DNA of 64,000 nt from Devriesea agamarum (GCF_900070355.1 NZ_LN849456.1:1488001-1552000), one strand, 5' to 3'. Shown: positions 1 to 8,810, numbered from the stretch's first letter. The notes: generated from the letters alone by a model not told the origin. Made by a program: numbers and translations.

Positions 1-47
1 GAACGCAGCTTGATAATGGGCCGAATATCGGTGCTTTTCTTAGCCAT
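1..47 (-). CDS. rpmG: 50S ribosomal protein L33 (5' end only)
   Basis: The first 15 codons on the minus strand, from ATG at 47, read MAKKSTDIRPIIKLRS, matching the N-terminus of ribosomal protein L33; the rest lies outside the window. It starts 8 bases after the stop of rpmB, so the two are co-transcribed as rpmB-rpmG. This pairing next to a COG0523 gene is known in actinobacteria, where such copies can be zinc-independent, Zur-controlled paralogues. Too little of L33 is visible to see whether its zinc-binding CxxC pairs are present. Confidence 0.85.
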   Translation of the reverse strand, partial: MAKKSTDIRPIIKLR

Positions 48-55
48 GATTTACC

Positions 56-292
56 TCATACCTTCTCGCCGCGCGCCTGGATCTCGGCCACCACAGCGTC
101 GATTCCACGCTTGTCGATGGTCTTGATACCGCGAGCGGAGACGGTGAGGCGGACCCGGCGTCCGAGCGACGGAACGTAATAGGTCTTCTTGTGAATATTT
201 GGCTCGAACCGGCGCGAGGTGCGCCGGTTCGAGTGGGAGACGTTCTTGCCGAAACTGGGCTCAGCTCCCGTGACTTGACAACGTGAGGCCAT
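56..292 (-). CDS. rpmB: 50S ribosomal protein L28
   Basis: A 78-residue basic protein of the large ribosomal subunit. It begins [15 protein letters not shown], the characteristic L28 start, and carries the conserved [18 protein letters not shown] segment and a C-terminal [16 protein letters not shown] stretch. An in-frame ATG at 301 would add MLT, but family alignment favours the ATG at 292. Only one cysteine (C5) is seen, so the CxxC zinc-binding pairs of some L28 proteins are missing, which fits a zinc-independent (C-minus) paralogue. It is divergent from the COG0523 gene and shares the Zur-like box at 312-326, so zinc starvation probably induces both directions (inference). Confidence 0.92.
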   Translation of the reverse strand: MASRCQVTGAEPSFGKNVSHSNRRTSRRFEPNIHKKTYYVPSLGRRVRLTVSARGIKTIDKRGIDAVVAEIQARGEKV

Positions 293-311
293 GGTCAGCA
301 ACTATAGGGTT

Positions 312-326
312 TGATAATCATTCTCG
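312..326. promoter_or_regulatory. Zur-like operator in divergent promoter region
   Basis: TGATAATCATTCTCG is a near-perfect 15-bp inverted repeat closely resembling the actinobacterial Zur box (TGAAAATNATTTTCA type). It sits between the divergent rpmB-rpmG and COG0523 genes, the classical place for a zinc-uptake repressor to control zinc-sparing genes. A further half-like element follows at about 327-340. Zur itself is not in the window. Confidence 0.75.
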
Positions 327-369
327 TCAAGAATGATGACCTACCCCTGAGCCACTAGATAGGGATGCC

Positions 370-1656
370 ATGAGCGCAGACATGAGTGCACATCCACCGG
401 GCCAGCCGCCCCACAACAACCCGTTCGGATCAGCAGCTGGACCCCGCCGCGATGGCAGCACGCCGATCAGCGTGATCGCCTCCATTGACCAGGTGCTACG
501 CGATGCCCTCATCTTCAATCTGGTCACCGATCGACCCGACCTCGTCGTCCTGCGTCACGACGTAAACGCCGAAGAGGGGCTAATCCGCCGCCTTGTGATC
601 GATTCCACCGGCATTATCGAGGACACCCCCGTCGAACTCGACCATCCGTGCATTTCCTGTGCCATGCGCGAAGATGCCGTCCCCACCCTCGCACGGCTTG
701 TGGCCGATGGCCGGTGGAACGCGATTGCCTTCGCTCTGCCGCTCAGCGCTGATCCGCAGCTCATCGCCCGCACCCTCTCCCCCGCGTGCAAAAACGAGCT
801 TCGCGGCGCTCACCTCGCGGCTGTCTGCGCGGTCGTCGACGTGAACACCGCGGTCGATGACCTTCTAGGCGAGGCCACCCTGGCAGAGCGCGGAATTTGC
901 TGGGCCGGCGAGGACGAGCGGAGCGTCGGTGAGACTTTGGCTGCCCAGCTCGAATACGCCGACGTGGTGGTCCGCTCACATGAGCTAATGCACAGTTCGT
1001 CGGCAGATCCGGGCCGTGACGCCGCATCCGGCGGTCATACCGCAGCCGGCAACGATGCCTCGCCCAGCCCTCATGGTGCACCCGGTATCCCCGCATCGCC
1101 GTCTCCCGCGGCGTTGGGCAGTGAGCTGCTGGATCATCTGTGCCCGTTTGACACGCTGACGGTTAATGGCCTGCACGATGTCGATGTGGATGTGCTGCTG
1201 AATACGGAGCACTGCCTGAATGTCGCCGCTGAACGGATCGACCCGCGTTCAGCCCAGCCCTGGGGAGGGCCGAGCACGCACGGAGTGTGGACCCTTGACT
1301 TGGTCTCGGAGCGCCCGTTCCATCCAGACCGTTTTCTGGCCAATATCGAACGGCTCGGGGCCGGACGGCTGCGCTCACGCGGACGGTTCTGGGTGCCGTC
1401 GCGTCCGAGCACGGTCTGCCAATGGGATGGCGCAGGCGGACAGGTCTCCATCGGTGCGTTCGCCTCGACCGGCGCTGACCTTCCAACCACCAGGCTCATT
1501 ATCACCGGCATTGACGCTGATCAAGACCGGATTCTGGAAGCGTTTGCACAGTCACTGCTGACCGAGGATGAGTGGGAAGCGGGCCTGTTGCCGTGGCTCG
1601 GTCAAGAGGATGTGCTCGCTCCCTGGCTCGGTGAGCGCAGCATCACTGGGGCGTGA
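370..1656 (+). CDS. COG0523 (CobW-like) family protein, Zur-regulated, degenerate P-loop
   Basis: A 428-residue protein related to COG0523 metallochaperone GTPases. It keeps the CxxC-type motif CISCAMRED (C94, C97), which in the family is the metal-binding CxCC region, and a C-terminal CobW_C-like segment (FLANIERLGAGRLRSRGRFW, about residues 320-340). The N-terminal strand (ISVIASIDQVLRDALIF) lacks a Walker A GxxGxGKT, so GTP hydrolysis in the usual way is doubtful. A low-complexity Ser/Pro/Ala/Gly insert lies near residues 210-250. The start at 370 has AGGG about 5 bases upstream. The Zur-like box and neighbouring rpmB/rpmG indicate a role in zinc limitation; the biochemical function is unproven. 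Confidence 0.75.
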   Translation: MSADMSAHPPGQPPHNNPFGSAAGPRRDGSTPISVIASIDQVLRDALIFNLVTDRPDLVVLRHDVNAEEGLIRRLVIDSTGIIEDTPVELDHPCISCAMREDAVPTLARLVADGRWNAIAFALPLSADPQLIARTLSPACKNELRGAHLAAVCAVVDVNTAVDDLLGEATLAERGICWAGEDERSVGETLAAQLEYADVVVRSHELMHSSSADPGRDAASGGHTAAGNDASPSPHGAPGIPASPSPAALGSELLDHLCPFDTLTVNGLHDVDVDVLLNTEHCLNVAAERIDPRSAQPWGGPSTHGVWTLDLVSERPFHPDRFLANIERLGAGRLRSRGRFWVPSRPSTVCQWDGAGGQVSIGAFASTGADLPTTRLIITGIDADQDRILEAFAQSLLTEDEWEAGLLPWLGQEDVLAPWLGERSITGA

Positions 1657-1712
1657 GATAGCCGGAACTCGCGAGAGATGCCGGTCACTGCTGGTATTCG
1701 GGGTGCCCACGG

Positions 1713-2687
1713 CTACTGCATCGCTGAACGATCCACCGGATGGATGAGCTGCTTCCCCGAGGCTAGAGCGCGCAGGTTGGCCACGATGCGTTCCGGGGCA
1801 CCGACGGGTCGCCCGCCTGCGCCGTGTGGAGTCACAATCAGACCTGGTGCATCCCACAGAGGCGATTCCTCGGGCAGCGGCTCCACCGCGGTGACGTCTA
1901 ACGCGGCGCCGCCGATGCGTTGGGCCCGTAGGGCCTCAAGCAGAGCATTCTCATCAAGAGTCGCTCCCCGGCCCACGTTGATAACGAGGGCATGTTTCGG
2001 TAAACGGGCGAAGGTATCGGCCCCGAGAATTTGCTCGGTGCGCGGTGTTGCCGGGAGGATGCTGATCAACACGTCTGTGCTCGGCAGGTAGTCGGCAAGT
2101 GCATCCTCGCAGATCACGGGGAAGCCTTCGCGCTTTCCTGCGGTGCGGGCAATGCCGGTGACATCGGCGCCGAGCATCTTCAGCATCGGCGCAAGATGCT
2201 GACCGATTTCCCCGAAGCCCCAGATCAGTATCCGCGCTCCGAGCAGGGTCGTCAGGCGCCCCTCGGGGTGAAGCGGCTGCAAACCTCCTAGTTCTCGGGA
2301 CCATTCGTGGCGGGCTTGGGACTGGAGGCTTTCGGGAATTCGGCGCACGAGTGCGAGGAGAAGAGCGAGTGTGTGTTCGGCCACCGTCGGGCAGTGGAGG
2401 CCAGCTCCGGTGCAGATGGGAACCTCTGACGGGAATCCCGCCGCGATAATACCGTCGACTCCGGCGGCGAGTGACTGCACCAGTTGCACTTGTGTGAGCT
2501 GACGAGCTGCTGATTCTAGGTTCTTGCGGGAGTTGCCCCACACCACCAAAGCATCGGCGTCATGGAGAGTTTCGGGGATCACCTCACGCGCGTTATAGGT
2601 GATTGTTTCCCATCCCTGCGGCAGCAGTGAGCTTCCGTCGGGGATTGTGAAATCCAAAGGCATGGTGTCGGGCAGTAGAACCTTCAT
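1713..2687 (-). CDS. D-isomer-specific 2-hydroxyacid dehydrogenase
   Basis: A 324-residue NAD(P)-dependent oxidoreductase of the D-2-hydroxyacid dehydrogenase/phosphoglycerate dehydrogenase-like family. It has the Rossmann glycine motif GFGEIGQ (about residue 156), the INVGRGATLDENAL segment with the substrate-binding/catalytic Arg region, DVTAVEPLPEESPLW with the catalytic Glu, and TPHGAG with the catalytic His. The length is normal for the family and no ACT domain is present, so it is not full-length SerA. The substrate cannot be told from sequence. It is a monocistronic-looking gene, convergent with the COG0523 gene. Confidence 0.85.
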   Translation of the reverse strand: MKVLLPDTMPLDFTIPDGSSLLPQGWETITYNAREVIPETLHDADALVVWGNSRKNLESAARQLTQVQLVQSLAAGVDGIIAAGFPSEVPICTGAGLHCPTVAEHTLALLLALVRRIPESLQSQARHEWSRELGGLQPLHPEGRLTTLLGARILIWGFGEIGQHLAPMLKMLGADVTGIARTAGKREGFPVICEDALADYLPSTDVLISILPATPRTEQILGADTFARLPKHALVINVGRGATLDENALLEALRAQRIGGAALDVTAVEPLPEESPLWDAPGLIVTPHGAGGRPVGAPERIVANLRALASGKQLIHPVDRSAMQ

Positions 2688-2709
2688 GTCCTCAGCCTAT
2701 GCCCGTCGG

Positions 2710-2751
2710 TTCCAACGCTAGGCCTGCCGGTTCCAACGCTAGGCCTGCCGG
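2710..2751. repeat. 21-bp tandem duplication
   Basis: Two identical 21-bp units (2710-2730 and 2731-2751, starting TTCCAACGCTAGG) lie in the gap between the hydroxyacid dehydrogenase start and the MFS gene end. An exact tandem copy implies a recent slippage event. No coding role is seen. Confidence 0.9.
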
Positions 2752-2820
2752 TTTCGAGGGTATGCCGCGGGGACTCGTACTCTCTTTCTCGTGCCTGGGT
2801 AGGTCAGCCTTTTCTTGCTA

Positions 2821-4218
2821 CTAGCATCCTGCCGGTTTGCCTTCGCTTGAGGTTTCGGTGGCTTCGAGCGACTGCGGGCAGACATCAGCCGGGATGGTTC
2901 CCGGCGCCAAAATATCTGGTTCATCGTCATCCTCGTCTGCGCTGCGGGACTTGCGCACGGGGGCCACGTCGAACCGGGGCGGCCAGCGTTGGGCGAGCAC
3001 GGGTTGAACGCCTCGTCCGATGCGCAGCCACAGCAGCACGATCACAACGGTCAGGCCTGTGGCGATGCCTCCGGCAAACAGAGTCCACCGCGGCCCAAGG
3101 TATTCGCCGACCCACCCGATCACGGGTGCACCGATCGGGGTTCCGCCGAGGAAGATCGCCATGTACAGGGCCATCACGCGCCCGCGGACCTGGGGATCAC
3201 AAGCCAGTTGCACCGAGGCGTTAGCGCAGGTCATGACGGTGAGTGCGCATAAACCGACGGGAACCAGGACGATGGCGTAGATGGTGTAGGTGGGCGCGAA
3301 TCCGAGGATGATGATGCCGATGGTGAATCCGGTGAGCGCCCCGAGTAGCAGGCGCAGGCGTGGTTGTGTTCGCCGGGCGGCGATGAGCGCGGCGGCTAGG
3401 GTTCCGATCGCCATAATGGAGCCAAGTAACCCGTATTCGCCTGCACCTTTACCGAAGACTGCGGTGGCCATGAGCGCGTTGGTGATCTGGAAGTTCAGCC
3501 CGAAGGTTCCGAGCATGAACACCATGAACAGGATGACGACAATGTCTGGGCGATGCCGCACATAGGCGATGCCTTCGCGGATTGCTCCTGGTCCGCGGCG
3601 GGCAGGGGCTGGGGTGAGGTCCCCGGGGCGCATGAGCAGGAGGGACCCGATCACGGCAATGAAGCTGAGGGCGTTGATGCCGATGTCGGGGGCGATGCCC
3701 CAGGCTGCGATGATGAGTCCGGCGAGGCCGGGTCCGAGCAGGCGGGCGCCGTTAAACGAGGCGCTGTTGAGGCCGACTGCGTTGGGGACCAGTCGCAGCG
3801 GAACCATTTCGGGTACGAAGGATTGCCGGGTGGGGTTATCTACCGCGGAGATCACGCCTTGCATCAGGGCGAGGAGGTAGACGTGCCACAGCTGAACGGT
3901 TCCGGTGACGATCAGCACCCAGAGGATTCCGGCGTTGAGTGCTAGCAGAAGTTGGGTGGCGATTAGTAGCCGCCGTTTGGGTAGGCGGTCGGCCATGGCA
4001 CCGGCGAAGGGGGCGAGTATTGCGATGGGGATGAACTGGAGGGCGGTGACGTAGCCGAGAGCGCTTGCGGAGTGGTCGGTCAGTTTTGTGAGGACGAGCC
4101 AGTCTTGGCCGATGCGGGCCATCCAGGTGCCCATATTGGAGATGAATGCACCGATGAAGAAGACGCGGTAGTTAAAGATCGAGAAGGAGGCAAAGGTTCG
4201 TCCTGCTCCTTGCGACAC
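2821..4218 (-). CDS. MFS transporter (EntS/DHA3-like exporter)
   Basis: A 465-residue major facilitator with about 12 hydrophobic segments. The N-terminal region (NYRVFFIGAFISNMGTWM, then GAMADRLPKRR between helices 2 and 3) is typical of the DHA3/EntS branch, which includes drug and siderophore exporters. It starts at GTG 4218 with a very good ribosome site (AGGAGGTGG, about 6 bases upstream). The cytoplasmic tail (about residues 410-465) is charged and acidic (SADEDDDEPD). The substrate is unknown. It lies just after the RelA-like gene on the same strand (50-base gap), so the two may share a transcript. Confidence 0.85.
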   Translation of the reverse strand: MSQGAGRTFASFSIFNYRVFFIGAFISNMGTWMARIGQDWLVLTKLTDHSASALGYVTALQFIPIAILAPFAGAMADRLPKRRLLIATQLLLALNAGILWVLIVTGTVQLWHVYLLALMQGVISAVDNPTRQSFVPEMVPLRLVPNAVGLNSASFNGARLLGPGLAGLIIAAWGIAPDIGINALSFIAVIGSLLLMRPGDLTPAPARRGPGAIREGIAYVRHRPDIVVILFMVFMLGTFGLNFQITNALMATAVFGKGAGEYGLLGSIMAIGTLAAALIAARRTQPRLRLLLGALTGFTIGIIILGFAPTYTIYAIVLVPVGLCALTVMTCANASVQLACDPQVRGRVMALYMAIFLGGTPIGAPVIGWVGEYLGPRWTLFAGGIATGLTVVIVLLWLRIGRGVQPVLAQRWPPRFDVAPVRKSRSADEDDDEPDILAPGTIPADVCPQSLEATETSSEGKPAGC

Positions 4219-4268
4219 TATCTACCACCTCCTGGAGCCCATTTTAGACCTGTTTGACGGGGCACCTT

Positions 4269-5468
4269 TTAGCTCACCCGGTTGGGAGCGGGGTCCTTGC
4301 CTGCCGTGAGTGCGGACTGCACTTTGGCTAGGCGTTGGCGCAGTTTGTTTTCGCGGGCGGGGTCCTCTCCCACGTCTTTGGTGCGCTCGACATAGTCCTC
4401 TCCGTAGGTCAGCAGTAATAGGTCATCCAGCAGGCGGATCGGGCCTGGCATGTAGCGGTAACCCATGACCGAGCGCAGTTGGTCGAGGTCGATTTGGGCG
4501 AGGAATGCGTGTAGGTCGTTTAGAGTTTCGATGCCCATGGCGCGCATGAGGCGCAGACCCCACCGGTAATGGGATTTTCGGGATAGTCCTCTGCCTGGCA
4601 GTGCGTCGAGCAGACCGTCGCGAACGTCCTCGGCTTCGATCAGGCGATGAGCCTCGGCTTGTTCGCGCCGTTGTTGTTCGAGCAAGCTCTGTTCAATTTG
4701 CAGCTGTTGAATCTTGGCGAATTCGGCGTCGGCGAGTTCCAGTAGGCCCGAAGCCAGGGTCAGGGACCGATCAATTTCAGGTGTGGCCGCACCGGAGGTC
4801 GGTTTATAACGCACCCCATGCTCGAACTGTGCCCAGGCATCCTGCAGGATGGTCCGGATCTGAATTTCGGCTGTGCCCAGGTCACCGTTGTCCACGATCA
4901 GGTGTAGCCCTGCGTATCCGATCTGCCCGCGTGCCCGCACTTCCCTCGATTTATCGCGAATCTGGACCACGGTCATTTCATCGCCGATCAGGTCCGCGAT
5001 CCGCGCAATATCCGATTCGATGTTGCACACGATGCGTACCCCGACCAGATCGTGAACATCATGCATTCCGCCGATGTCGTCGCGTGCGAGTTTGCCTTCC
5101 AACGAATCGACTTCTTTAGCCCGGGCGATCACATCGCGGAAGTCCACGCCCTCGTCGACAAGAATTTCCTGAACGCGAGTCTGCAGCCGCACCGCTGACC
5201 GTAGGTACTCGTCCCGACGCGCCGCATAGCAGTCGAGATCTTCCGGGCCATGCCCCGATGATGAGTTACCACACGATGCTGTACCCGCTGCCGAAGCACC
5301 CGCCACGGAAGCATCAAGCCTTGGCGCACCCAGTGTCAGGTCACCCGACGACGCTGGACCCGGCCTCAATGCACCTGTGGACGCTAGACCCGGCCTCGAC
5401 GCGCCCGACGGGGGTGCACCCTCAGGAGCCGGAGTCGAGGAAGCGCTGTCCAGGAGTTCGTTGGTCAC
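4269..5468 (-). CDS. GTP pyrophosphokinase (RelA/SpoT-type alarmone synthetase)
   Basis: A 399-residue protein with one RelA/SpoT synthetase domain at about residues 90-250. It shows DSLEGKLAR, DLVGVRIVC, the G-loop-like GYAGLHLIV, and AEIQIRTILQDAWAQFEH, all hallmarks of (p)ppGpp synthetases. No HD hydrolase, TGS or ACT domain is present, so it is a small alarmone synthetase type. A coiled, Glu/Gln-rich segment (about 255-275) and an additional C-terminal domain follow. The first about 75 residues are a low-complexity Ala/Gly/Pro/Ser region with imperfect repeats (ASRPGLAS, ALRPGPAS, APRLDAS), unusual for the family. The start is GTG at 5468; no other in-frame start lies before the catalytic domain. 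Confidence 0.85.
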   Translation of the reverse strand: MTNELLDSASSTPAPEGAPPSGASRPGLASTGALRPGPASSGDLTLGAPRLDASVAGASAAGTASCGNSSSGHGPEDLDCYAARRDEYLRSAVRLQTRVQEILVDEGVDFRDVIARAKEVDSLEGKLARDDIGGMHDVHDLVGVRIVCNIESDIARIADLIGDEMTVVQIRDKSREVRARGQIGYAGLHLIVDNGDLGTAEIQIRTILQDAWAQFEHGVRYKPTSGAATPEIDRSLTLASGLLELADAEFAKIQQLQIEQSLLEQQRREQAEAHRLIEAEDVRDGLLDALPGRGLSRKSHYRWGLRLMRAMGIETLNDLHAFLAQIDLDQLRSVMGYRYMPGPIRLLDDLLLLTYGEDYVERTKDVGEDPARENKLRQRLAKVQSALTAGKDPAPNRVS

Positions 5469-5886
5469 GCATTAAGCCTACTGAAGAGGTACGTCACGCG
5501 AACCAGCAAGCGCCCCATTCACATTCTGTCCACTATTTGGATGTTTCTTTCGCACATAGTGGACGATCACTACCGTAAACCCCTACCAAGCAGGGATTTA
5601 CCCTCCGGATAAGCGCACCACCCCGCGTCAACCGGACCGCACAGCGTTCCGCGCACCGGACTCACCGTCTGGCGCACTGAGCAGTGCATGCGCTATCCGG
5701 CGCACCCACCGCGTTCCGCCGTGGCCATCGCACCACCGGGACACCGAAGCACCAGATCAATCAGTCGAGGCGCTACCCATTGCCGCGGCCGCACCATCCG
5801 GTGCCGCACCTTCGCGCTGCGCGCCGAAACGTCGTCCGTAAACCGCCGTCTCACCCGACCCCTCCCCTCACCCCTGGAAGGATCCC
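5469..5886. other. Divergent intergenic region (418 bp) with inverted repeat
   Basis: This gap separates the RelA-like gene (minus) from the MHS transporter (plus), so it should hold both promoters. The only clear structure is the dyad at 5528-5564. No RNA gene was recognised. The 5700-5880 stretch is GC-rich and reads open in plus frames, but without a plausible ribosome site or recognisable product. Confidence 0.6.
5528..5564. promoter_or_regulatory. 9-bp perfect inverted repeat
   Basis: GTCCACTAT (5528-5536) and ATAGTGGAC (5556-5564) form a perfect 9-bp dyad separated by 19 bases, with a T-rich centre. It lies in the divergent region nearer the RelA-like gene. It could be an operator with two half-sites or an RNA hairpin; there is no T-tract, so a terminator is less likely. 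Confidence 0.4.
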
Positions 5887-7293
5887 GTGACTACCACCCT
5901 CACGCAGACCGAGCCGTCCGCGAGAAACTCCCGGGGCAAGGTCATCATCGCCTCGCTCATCGGCACCTCGATCGAGTTCTACGATTTCTACATCTACGCC
6001 ACCGCTGCGGTCCTGATCTTCCCCGCACTGTTCTTCCCCGACGCTTCCAACAGCACCACGGCACAGTTATCCTCATTTGCCGTTTTCGGAGTCGCCTTCC
6101 TAGCGCGCCCAATCGGTTCCCTGCTGTTCGGACATCTCGGCGACCGCATCGGACGCAAAGGCACGCTGGTCGGATCACTGCTAACCATGGGCATTGCGAC
6201 CGTGGTCATCGGTCTCCTGCCGACGGCTCTCACCCCCGGCTGGGCCATTCTTGCCCCGCTCGCGCTGGTCATCTGCCGGATGGCGCAAGGCATTGGGCTC
6301 GGCGGAGAGTGGTCGGGAGCGGCCCTGCTCGCCACCGAAAACGCCCCCGAAGGCAAACGCGCGGTGTACGGCACCTTCCCTCAGCTCGGCGCCCCCATCG
6401 GATTCATCGTCGCGAACCTCTTCATGCTCGTGCTGTCACAGGCCATGAGCAACGCCGACTTTATGTCCTACGGATGGCGCATTCCGTTTATCGCCTCCGC
6501 TGTGCTGGTCATGGTCGGGTTGTACGTGCGGATCAGCCTGATCGAATCCCCGGCCTTCACCGCCGCCAAACAGAAGCAGCAGATTGTCAAAATGCCGCTG
6601 CTGGAAACGGTGCGCACCCACCCGGTCCAGTTGGTGCTGGCAACCTTCAACATGGTCGGCACGTACTGCATCTTCTACCTCCTCACAACATTCGTGCTGA
6701 CCTTCGGCACGACCCCCTCAACGGTTGAGTCGGCCCGCGCCGCAGCAGCCACGGCGGGTAAACCGTTTAACGCAGCCGCCTTCGTGCCCGGTCTCGGCTA
6801 CACCCGTGAACAGTTCATCTTGATGCTGGTCATTAGCTGCGTGTGCTTCGGCATCTTCACGTTCCTCGCGGGCCCGTTGGCAGAGCGTTTCGGACGGCGC
6901 AGTCACTTGCTCGTCGTCACCATCGGAATCGTGGTGTACGGCCTGGTGTGGAGCCCGCTCTTACAGGGCGGAACCGTCGGGGTCATGATTGCTCTTATGG
7001 TTGGCTTTGCTCTCACCGGCCTCTCATTCGGCCCCATGGGTGCCCTGCTTCCTGAAATGTTCGCGACCAATGTGCGCTACACCGGCTCAGCGGTCGCCTA
7101 CAACATGGCCTCCATTTTGGGTGCGGCCATCGCCCCGTTCATTTCCATCGCTCTGTGGTCCTGGGGCGAAGGCTCACCGTTCTGGGTCGGCGTATACCTT
7201 TCGGGGGTGGCTCTGCTCACCGTCGCATCCCTGGCCCTCACCAGGGAAACCCGCAACGTGGATTACGTCGGCAACGCAAGCCTAAGCCGTTAA
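5887..7293 (+). CDS. MHS-family MFS metabolite:H+ symporter (ShiA/ProP-like)
   Basis: A 468-residue, 12-helix transporter. SLIGTSIEFYDFYIYATAA in helix 1, FGHLGDRIGRKGTL between helices 2 and 3, RMAQGIGLGGEWSGAALLA in helix 4-5 and WRIPFIAS are the signature of the metabolite:H+ symporter (MHS) family, whose members import shikimate, alpha-ketoglutarate, citrate, proline or betaine. The substrate cannot be assigned. The start is GTG 5887 preceded by GGAAGG. It is monocistronic and followed by a 770-bp gap. Confidence 0.88.
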   Translation: MTTTLTQTEPSARNSRGKVIIASLIGTSIEFYDFYIYATAAVLIFPALFFPDASNSTTAQLSSFAVFGVAFLARPIGSLLFGHLGDRIGRKGTLVGSLLTMGIATVVIGLLPTALTPGWAILAPLALVICRMAQGIGLGGEWSGAALLATENAPEGKRAVYGTFPQLGAPIGFIVANLFMLVLSQAMSNADFMSYGWRIPFIASAVLVMVGLYVRISLIESPAFTAAKQKQQIVKMPLLETVRTHPVQLVLATFNMVGTYCIFYLLTTFVLTFGTTPSTVESARAAAATAGKPFNAAAFVPGLGYTREQFILMLVISCVCFGIFTFLAGPLAERFGRRSHLLVVTIGIVVYGLVWSPLLQGGTVGVMIALMVGFALTGLSFGPMGALLPEMFATNVRYTGSAVAYNMASILGAAIAPFISIALWSWGEGSPFWVGVYLSGVALLTVASLALTRETRNVDYVGNASLSR

Positions 7294-8063
7294 AGCCTGA
7301 CGCTGGAGGGCGCTCGAAGGAGTACCTGCGTCACACGCAGGTTGCAGGTCACGGGTCGCTGACAGGGTTCTGTATGGATCGTTCCATGGGTCCACTCAGA
7401 GCCCTGTCGGCATGTCATGGGTCGAGGGTTGTGGAGCTACCTCAATGGGCGCCGAACGCGCAATCTCGGATGCGGCTGACGACGCCCGGGGCAGTGTCCG
7501 GACGACGCTTCGTCAACGTAGCCTTTCGGTTCGCGCAGTGCCCCGGCGGCGGTGCCGTTCGCTCTTCCGACTCTGCCCCGCAAGGATTCGCTTCAGACGC
7601 ATATGCGTGAGCGCATGCTGTATGCATAGCGCCCCACAGGTCAGGCCAATCCTTACCACGAATTCGACCCACAAAACCCATTGTCTATTGATGAGACAGC
7701 CGCACATGCATAAGCGATGCAATTTTGCCGGCCATTAATACCATCAGGCACCTACATGGAGGCTCGTAGGTGTCATTTCAGGCAGCCCAACAAGGACCAC
7801 AAACAATCTCTCATCAGCGATGATATGTACACCAAAGACGGTCACCCAAACCCACAGAATACAAATTAATGACAGTGATAAAACTGTCAGCTCCCTAGTC
7901 TCATCATTCTATTTGACCACACCCCAATATCACCAATGGGTATACTTAAAAGCTCTACGCGGCTAGACCGCAAGAATCACAGAAAAATGAGGCACCGACA
8001 CACACCACTCACCTTCACAAGGCGTTGGTCATACACGGTCGCCGACCCGATAAAGCCCACCAG
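7294..8063. other. Long non-coding stretch, AT-rich in its second half
   Basis: No credible gene was found in these 770 bases. A perfect 8-bp hairpin (ACCTGCGT at 7324-7331, ACGCAGGT at 7335-7342, loop CAC) about 30 bases after the transporter stop may be a terminator, although no T-tract follows. A second stem (CACCTAC 7749-7755, GTAGGTG 7766-7772) lies further on. From about 7690 to 8000 base composition becomes clearly AT-richer than the surroundings, compatible with a decayed or acquired segment. Confidence 0.5.
7324..7342 (+). terminator. Possible hairpin terminator after MHS transporter
   Basis: A perfect 8-bp stem with a 3-base loop begins 31 bases downstream of the transporter stop codon. 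The absence of a T-run makes intrinsic termination uncertain. Confidence 0.35.
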
Positions 8064-8756
8064 CTAATTCTGGCGCCAGAGCACCCCGATAAACGGCAGA
8101 GCCGCTAACCCCGTGGGCTTTTTCGGTTTCTTCTCTTCTTCTTGCATCAGTTTAGCTTTGGCAGTTTTCCAGGCGGGAGTTATTGAGTAATCATATTTCG
8201 CTACGCCTCGGTCGCCCGCCCCACTGGTTCCTGACTGCGAGCCGTCAACAGCATACGACCGTAGAACATGTGCGGAGATCGGAAGCTTCTTCGGGATGGG
8301 GCCACCATTATCGGCAATTGTGTCCTCGTCCCGGATCGGCACGCCGAGAACTTTCATAACCTGCTCTTCATTGGTGCCAAAAAGCTCATAAATATCAACC
8401 TCCTCACCTGCTTCAACACGCTTTGAAATCATCGTAAGCGGGAAGAGCAGAATAGAGGTCTCCGGAACGTTAATAGCGGGGTCGATACCGTACTCATCTT
8501 CGACCTCCACCCATTCAAAATCAATGCGAGCGCCCCGCACCATGGCGTCACCGAGCAGAATCCCTAGCGACTGCAACTCATATGTGTGCTCCGCGGTGAA
8601 CCGACCGGACTCTAACGCCTGCTTAATGAACTGCAGCTTCGTTGTGTACCGCTCGAAGTACTGCTGATGATCCTCAGGGATGAAGCTAAGCCCCCACTCA
8701 CGAGCATGGTCGAGCCTGGCTTTCAGTTCACTCCCAAGAGGTCTAATCGTCGTCAT
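8064..8756 (-). CDS. DUF3806-like protein of unknown function
   Basis: A soluble protein of about 230 residues. The central part (LQSLGILLGDAMVRG, then FEWVEVEDEYGIDPAINVPET and LLFPLTMISKRVEAGEEVD) resembles DUF3806 proteins, where a conserved W/Y...E.G.d segment precedes FPl.mI.kR. The function is unknown. The C-terminal 70 residues are hydrophilic with a Lys-rich stretch (EEEKKPKKP). The ATG at 8756 (MTTIRPLG) is chosen; an ATG at 8789 and a TTG at 8810 are also in frame, the latter abutting the pntB stop. It lies downstream of pntAB on the same strand and could be read through, but a functional link is not evident. Confidence 0.6.
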   Translation of the reverse strand: MTTIRPLGSELKARLDHAREWGLSFIPEDHQQYFERYTTKLQFIKQALESGRFTAEHTYELQSLGILLGDAMVRGARIDFEWVEVEDEYGIDPAINVPETSILLFPLTMISKRVEAGEEVDIYELFGTNEEQVMKVLGVPIRDEDTIADNGGPIPKKLPISAHVLRSYAVDGSQSGTSGAGDRGVAKYDYSITPAWKTAKAKLMQEEEKKPKKPTGLAALPFIGVLWRQN

Positions 8757-8810
8757 AATCTCAGTGTATAGTCCGGACGTGGTCCACATCTCATCCGGAC
8801 TACACCGCAA

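Noticed and set aside
5688-5886. Arg/Pro-rich open frame before the MHS transporter
   Set aside because: No recognisable domain, typical of open frames in GC-rich DNA, and it runs into the transporter gene in another frame.
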